This document shows positions 59,173 to 64,000 of a DNA stretch of 64,000 nucleotides, piece after piece. Below the pieces are notes generated by a model. The model did not search any database, was not told the origin of the DNA, and was given only the letters and a program-made list of their open reading frames with translations. Made by a program: the position numbers and the translations under genes. Source of the DNA: Haliclona indistincta (lineage: Eukaryota; Porifera; Demospongiae; Haplosclerida; Chalinidae); assembly GCA_964017065.1 (NCBI GenBank), contig OZ024787.1, positions 5,322,301 to 5,386,300 on the forward strand, written 5' to 3'. The first letter of the stretch is position 1. Every line of letters starts with the position of its first letter.

Positions 59173-61243
59173 ATGGGATTAAGATTACTTTTAAAAATTA
59201 TGGCGCGCCTGGTAGCCAGGTACTTGGTAGGGATCGGGTGCCTGATAGCGTCTTCCTCGCTGTTTCTCTATCTGGTTTTACGGTCCAGTCCAAAAGTTAT
59301 CCACGAAGGTCACAGGACAGATTTATGGAGGGGTCTGTTTCGTGCGATCTCCTGTACTGGCTACCCTCCCAGCTACACACGTCCCTGGTTCCGCCCCATG
59401 GACGAATACACGGGAAAGCAACTGGTTTTCTTCGGCAAGCCCATAATGCACGCTCTGAAAGTGGTCAGTCTAGACCGACAGTGGACAGTTAAGTTGATTC
59501 TCAACGATTCCGCAGTTGGGACTACAAGACTGCATGCTTCACTTTCATCCAGGAAATTCACTGTTTTGTTTACATCTTCCAAATCACTAAGGAAACCTCA
59601 TATTGCACAATACGTTAACCACAGCAATATCCTAGTGGCTGCAATACCCAATATCTACAAATTCACTGGTGCGAAGAAAGAGCAATACAAAGCATATCAG
59701 CGTGTGTTGAACAAGTATGGATGCTCGATTGAAGACACACGCATCATGCCTAGGTCTTATCTTCTTGACAATCGTGTTAGATGCCTGTCTTTTTTCAAAC
59801 AGACAGATCTATCCTCCAAGATGTGGGTACTCAAGACTTCGCGGGGATACGGTGGAGATGGGATTACAATTTATTCCAATGTTACCAAGTTGCGTGAAAA
59901 ATTTGGAGCCTGCAGCCATAATCGTGAAGTCATTGCTCAAGAGTACATACAAAATTTACTGCTGGTCGAGGGAAGAAAATTTGACATCAGAGCCCTAATT
60001 TTAGTAGGCGGCACCCAGCCATATACACTATTTCATCATGAGGGTTACTTAAGAGTGTCTGTGCGAAAATTTGATCCTCTTGGAGGTAGAGAAGTGCATC
60101 TGACAAACAGCCATGTGCAGACTAGCTCAAATAAATTTCAAGCGAAAAACCACTTCTGGACTTACCCACAATTTCAAGAATACCTTGACCAACATTATCC
60201 CAACAATGACAATTTCGTTTCTCGTCGATTACTTCCATTTATCAAGAAAATGAGCATACTCATTATTCAATCAAGTAAGATGATGTGAGAAGTTGTTTAC
60301 AGTGTTTCGACCATTAGCAAGACTAACTACTAATGCTTGAACACGTCTGACAAACTGTAAATAACATAGTTACAGCATTAGTAGTGAGAGACTTGTCTCA
60401 CAGCTGCTCAATAATTCTCAGCTGATTGAACGTGCTTGCCACAACACAATAAATTTTCACTTTGCTACGACATAAAATAAAAAGCGCATCCATTGACTTC
60501 GTATATGCGCTAAAAAAAATCAGTCTCTCTTCATTCTGAAAAATTGATGTTTTTATAAAATACAAACAGACAACATTTCATGTTTTTACTATAATATTAT
60601 TGTTGCAATAAACCAAGATACAACCTCGTGAAAAGAATTTTTGATGTTTAGATTGTTACTCCAATTTCTCTTCACTATTAGGTCTTAACAATCCTGTGCG
60701 TTGTCTCTCGTGCTTCCAGTTCCTGGGCCTGGATTTCATGGTGTCAGGGTCGGACTGGAAGGTGTGGTTCATTGAGTCTAACAACTACCCACTGTGGCCG
60801 CGAGGGACACCTGAAATCAACAAATTGATCGAGACTGCTGGAGTGAGTATAATATGACAATATCATGTTCCCAAACATTTCTTTTTCTTCCATAAAGTGT
60901 GTTCTTGTGAGTGCAATAAAAGCACAAAATTATCACCTACAAGTGTATGATCCTAACAATTGCTTACACTACAAAAAAAATTCAAGTAACTTTTTAAGAT
61001 GCTTAATAGTATTGCTAATCTGTTATTAATTTCGATAGTTATTATGTTTGAATAATTAATTTATTATTCATGTTGTTTCTGTAGCATGATATGTTTGACC
61101 TGGTTATCGGAATGAGACAGAACCCTGCTCAATACATCTCACAACCTATTGGTACTTGGTTCAACTCATGGCAGCTGTTCTGGAGAGAGACAACACAAGA
61201 ATGCCCACAATATTATAATCCTTGCACAGACTTGACTACATGA
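59173..61243 (+). CDS. Membrane-anchored TTL-family ATP-grasp protein
   Basis: Exons 59173-60274, 60682-60842, 61085-61243, all phases correct, about 473 residues. After a short N-terminus (second possible start at 59200) comes one hydrophobic helix (VARYLVGIGCLIASSSLFLY), suggesting a type II membrane protein. The TTL/TTLL ATP-grasp core follows: WVLKTSRGYGGDGI (lysine and Gly loop), QEYIQNLLLVEGRKFDIRAL, HLTNSHVQ, and VWFIESNNYPLWPRG (metal-binding E-x-N). Tubulin ligases are cytosolic and lack such an anchor, so the substrate may not be tubulin. The C-terminus is cysteine-containing (CPQYYNPC). Confidence 0.85.
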
Positions 61244-63247
61244 TTGATAAATGTATGTAAAAAATAATTTTAACATTGTTCATTTCTGACTCAATACAAG
61301 TGAGTGACTTGGAATCACATTGTACAGAATCTTCATAATTTATTGTGGAATCATACTTATTACAGTAATATCTATGGTGTAATAGTAGCAGCACACAGAT
61401 GAAGCTTTGACAAGATAAAACTACAGTACGACAATAGAATGTTGAAGTGGTTCTTTATGCTATGGTGTTGCTGATCTCCAATGTACGAATGAATGCAGTG
61501 CTCGCCTAAGTCCCAACTTTGATATTACACTGCACTAACACGCCTACATACAGCCAGGGTGATCTCACAATTATTGAAATTCATCACTTTATGGCTCATA
61601 TACAGCAGTTTATTTACTCACAGAATTGACAGAAACACCAGTAAAAGACACCTGCCATGCCTTAGGCACTGCAAGGAGGCAGTGCTTTTTCAATTCTAGC
61701 TACGGGACATGCCTGTGGTTCAATCATTGTTGTCTAACAGCGTTGCTAACGTTGTAAACTAGTTACACAATAAGTAGCTAACTCATGCAAATTTATAGTA
61801 ACATCATAGTTGCACATGCCCCTGCATACATAGAAGTGACTACACATTGACAATTATTATGAATAAGTTTCAAATAATTTATTGATGCTCATGATCAAGA
61901 ATCATGTAGCTGAAATGACCATTACAGGAATAGATATCTGTAACATCGATGTTTGAAAATACTGTCATGAGGACCACAGCAATGAATGCGGTAACAGCAC
62001 ATTAAAGTGTTGTTGATCTCAGTCTCTGGGGATTTCTGTTTTTGACCTTTCCCTTTAAACTTCAACTTCATGTAGTGGAGTGTTGAATTCTTCATCACTC
62101 TGACATTCAAGCTGCGATTGCAATGCTAATCCTAGTTCACTTCAGCACCCACATAGGTCCTACCTACTACAGCATCAATACCTGCACTGATAGTTACACC
62201 TCCTACATTTTACTATCTTCCAGTTGAGATCTGTGAATACTAGGGCGGTATGCTATCTCAAAAAATACTTTCCTTTTTTCTAGAATACATGCTTGAAATC
62301 ATGAAGCTGCCCACCCAAAATGTGAATGAAAAGGAACAGCAGATGTGTATGATAGGCTAGAGATTACTACAATGAATGAGCTCTAAAAATAATGTGTGCA
62401 GAGTCCAAAAATATATATCGAATCATGTTATGAAAATACTCGGGTTTAAACATAAAAAAAATTATCAGAACCTGGCATGGTAATAGCTGATTCTTTAACA
62501 ATTTGTCGTGTGCACATTTGGAAAGTGTCAGTGTGCAGTTGAATGGCTAGCAGCAGGAAGACCACGAGTAAGTTCCAAGTAACTTGACATTAACAAATAA
62601 TTAGTATCCGAGAATAGGAAAGTTAGGACCAGAACACATTTCTTGTGCTAGCTAGCTCTTAGATAGAGTCTACTAATTTGAAATACTGTAGTTTGATTGG
62701 TCAACAGCATGACTCTAATTCCTGTTTAGTTAACATGCTCTGCTCTGTTATCGCTCTGTTATGCTCTGTTGTAGTTCACGCTCTGTTAGATTTGACTGCT
62801 AAGTATAGTTAGTCAACAGTTATAGTAATCTACTAACTGTTGCAGTATTTGTGCACAATTAGTGCAATGGTTTGTGCTAGAATATTAACATCGAAGGATT
62901 CTTCAGTATTCCTATGTTGTGCATTTAAGCTAAATTGTAAATACTCATTGTCATCACTATGTTGCCCAATATTGTCCCTGCTGTAACACAAAAAAAAATA
63001 CAATAATGATGAAGCACACAATGCACTGATCAGAAGATCAATAATCTAAAGGTAAAGATAACTGATTCCTGTTAAGGTACACCTGGTTACAAGCTGTGAC
63101 AGTGCAATATGTCCTACATTATGTTTACTTGCTGTTGCTGATGATACAGCAATAACAGCTGTTCTTGAACATTATAAACACAGAAGACAATGATTAAACA
63201 AGTTGGGATTGGGTAATAGTGAGGTAAGTGTCATAGCAACGGAATGA
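61244..63247. other. Intergenic region with no recognised feature
   Basis: AT-rich, with runs of tactaa/ttagt and no long ORF, tRNA or inverted repeat that I can support. Confidence 0.5.
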
Positions 63248-63604
63248 TCATGGATTAGTTGGACTGCCACAGCAGCAGAAACAACAACGTTTGGGAGCAC
63301 CTATGGGAGCAGGTTGTGGCGTACGTTGTTGCTGTGAAGACAGTAGTACCATTCCACCTCCAATAGCACCACCAACTGCAGCACCCATCAAAGTACCAAG
63401 TACTGGTACGATACTACCTACCGCTGCACCGACACCAGCACCGATCAATGCACCTCCGGCAGCTGTGGATTTATCCCAGCTCTTCCCATTTGAGGTCAGC
63501 CTGCTCTTTGTCTCCACGGATGGTCCTTCTGCTTTGACCTTTAATCCAGTACCTTTGTGTTTAACAGAACCACTAAACAAGACTGCCTTTGTTTTTCTCG
63601 GCAT
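63248..63604 (-). CDS. Small glycine-zipper protein with Cys-rich C-terminus
   Basis: I start at 63604 (MPRKTKAVLFSGS, 118 residues); an in-frame upstream ATG at 63688 is possible. The middle has an alanine/glycine-rich hydrophobic stretch (GGALIGAGVGAAVGSIVPVL then GAAVGGAIGGG), a glycine-zipper pattern able to insert in or pack against membranes. The C-terminus KRCCFCCCG is a likely S-acylation site. No family name is certain. It is divergent from the gene at 63734. Confidence 0.6.
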   Translation of the reverse strand: MPRKTKAVLFSGSVKHKGTGLKVKAEGPSVETKSRLTSNGKSWDKSTAAGGALIGAGVGAAVGSIVPVLGTLMGAAVGGAIGGGMVLLSSQQQRTPQPAPIGAPKRCCFCCCGSPTNP

Positions 63605-63733
63605 CAGGATCTCTCGTTGCACTGCGCTGCACTCTGTGCAAAGATCTATGGATGCATGCGTGCGCGCATCTATTTCAGCCCCACCCACCAGTCGCCGTAA
63701 TAAGTAGGCGGAGCCTGTTGAAAACTGATAAAA

Positions 63734-64000
63734 ATGGCGACCGTCGCAGAAGAACTGATGAACGAAGCTTTATCAGAACAGAAAGAAAATCACGAGAGAA
63801 CCTTTAATGTGTACCGAACAGCGAGACATCAGCGAGGAGGAAGACGGAGAACACCTCAGCATTCTGCTGTAGACTACATGGGCAGAAAAACCACAGGTAA
63901 AGGGAGAAAATCATAAAATTGAAACTCTAGTGCTCTCTTGCTAACATAGCAACTCGAAAGCTGCACAAGGTGCTGTCAAATGACGGCTCGTACGAGGAAA
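63734..64000 (+). CDS. 5' end of an unknown gene, cut by window edge
   Basis: Exon 1 63734-63896 (MATVAEELMNEALSEQKENH..., then basic RGGRRRTPQH and VDYMGRKTT), a 53-nt intron with GTAAAG donor, exon 2 from 63950 (TRKLHKVLSNDGSYEE), in phase. The protein is hydrophilic and starts with a short acidic helix followed by a basic stretch. I do not recognise it. The 129 bp to the minus-strand start at 63604 suggest a shared promoter. Confidence 0.6.

Overview
This is a window of animal nuclear DNA, most likely from a demosponge. The animal assignment rests on spliced genes with many roughly 50-nt introns, a MyTH4-FERM myosin, fascin, a 375-residue cytoplasmic actin and DRG2. The sponge assignment is an inference from compact introns, AT-rich intergenic DNA, frequent acatgt strings, and a single-exon beta-helix/multi-TM protein of a type I associate with sponge genomes. 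No species is named.

Layout. (1) 1668-43315, minus strand: a myosin-XV-like gene. I could thread 33 exons (motor, IQ neck, MyTH4, start of FERM with a polyproline insert) with matching phases at every junction except one linker near 3.6-3.86 kb. The 3' end lies left of the window. (2) 12765-38359: one 25.6-kb intron of that myosin holds a nested gene cluster on the opposite strand. It has seven copies of an unrecognised family of single-pass membrane proteins (signal peptide, ten-cysteine domain, Thr/Ser-rich stalk, TM helix, short tail with a conserved Y-[DE]-[EV]-P motif), three relics of the same family, and one 1279-codon beta-helix/multi-TM gene. Mobile-element copies lie between them. 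(3) 43316-43463: a short divergent promoter between the myosin and DRG2. (4) 43464-55433, plus strand: DRG2 in 13 exons; its 5.7-kb second intron holds five MITE-like or foldback elements and three tRNA genes or tRNA-like genes. (5) 55700-57166, minus: intronless fascin, head-to-head with (6) actin, 57563-58987, plus, across 396 bp with a CArG box and two CCAAT boxes. (7) 59173-61243, plus: a TTL-family ATP-grasp protein with an N-terminal membrane anchor, starting about 40 bp after the actin poly(A) signal. (8) 63248-63604, minus: a small glycine-zipper/cysteine-rich protein, divergent from (9) a partial unknown gene starting at 63734.

Repeats. Five copies of a roughly 1.2-kb element with an internal hairpin and a palindromic end (AGGGAGACAC-TACC-GTGTCTCCCT); a 1389-bp palindrome with TA duplication inserted in one of them; a tandem pair of TTAA-flanked 492-bp elements; a 421-bp MITE with a 3-bp target duplication readable from an intact neighbouring repeat; several other foldback families; a tRNA-derived SINE; a Penelope-type GIY-YIG relic. 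Simple repeats abut splice sites in about ten introns.

Main points. The candidate undescribed system is the nested receptor-like family: near-identical signal exon, near-identical 50-nt tail intron, diversified ectodomain, and SH2/PTB-type tyrosine motifs. The myosin-XV/DRG2 and fascin/actin neighbour pairs also match neighbour pairs in the human genome (MYO15A-DRG2; FSCN1-ACTB), suggesting very old microsynteny.
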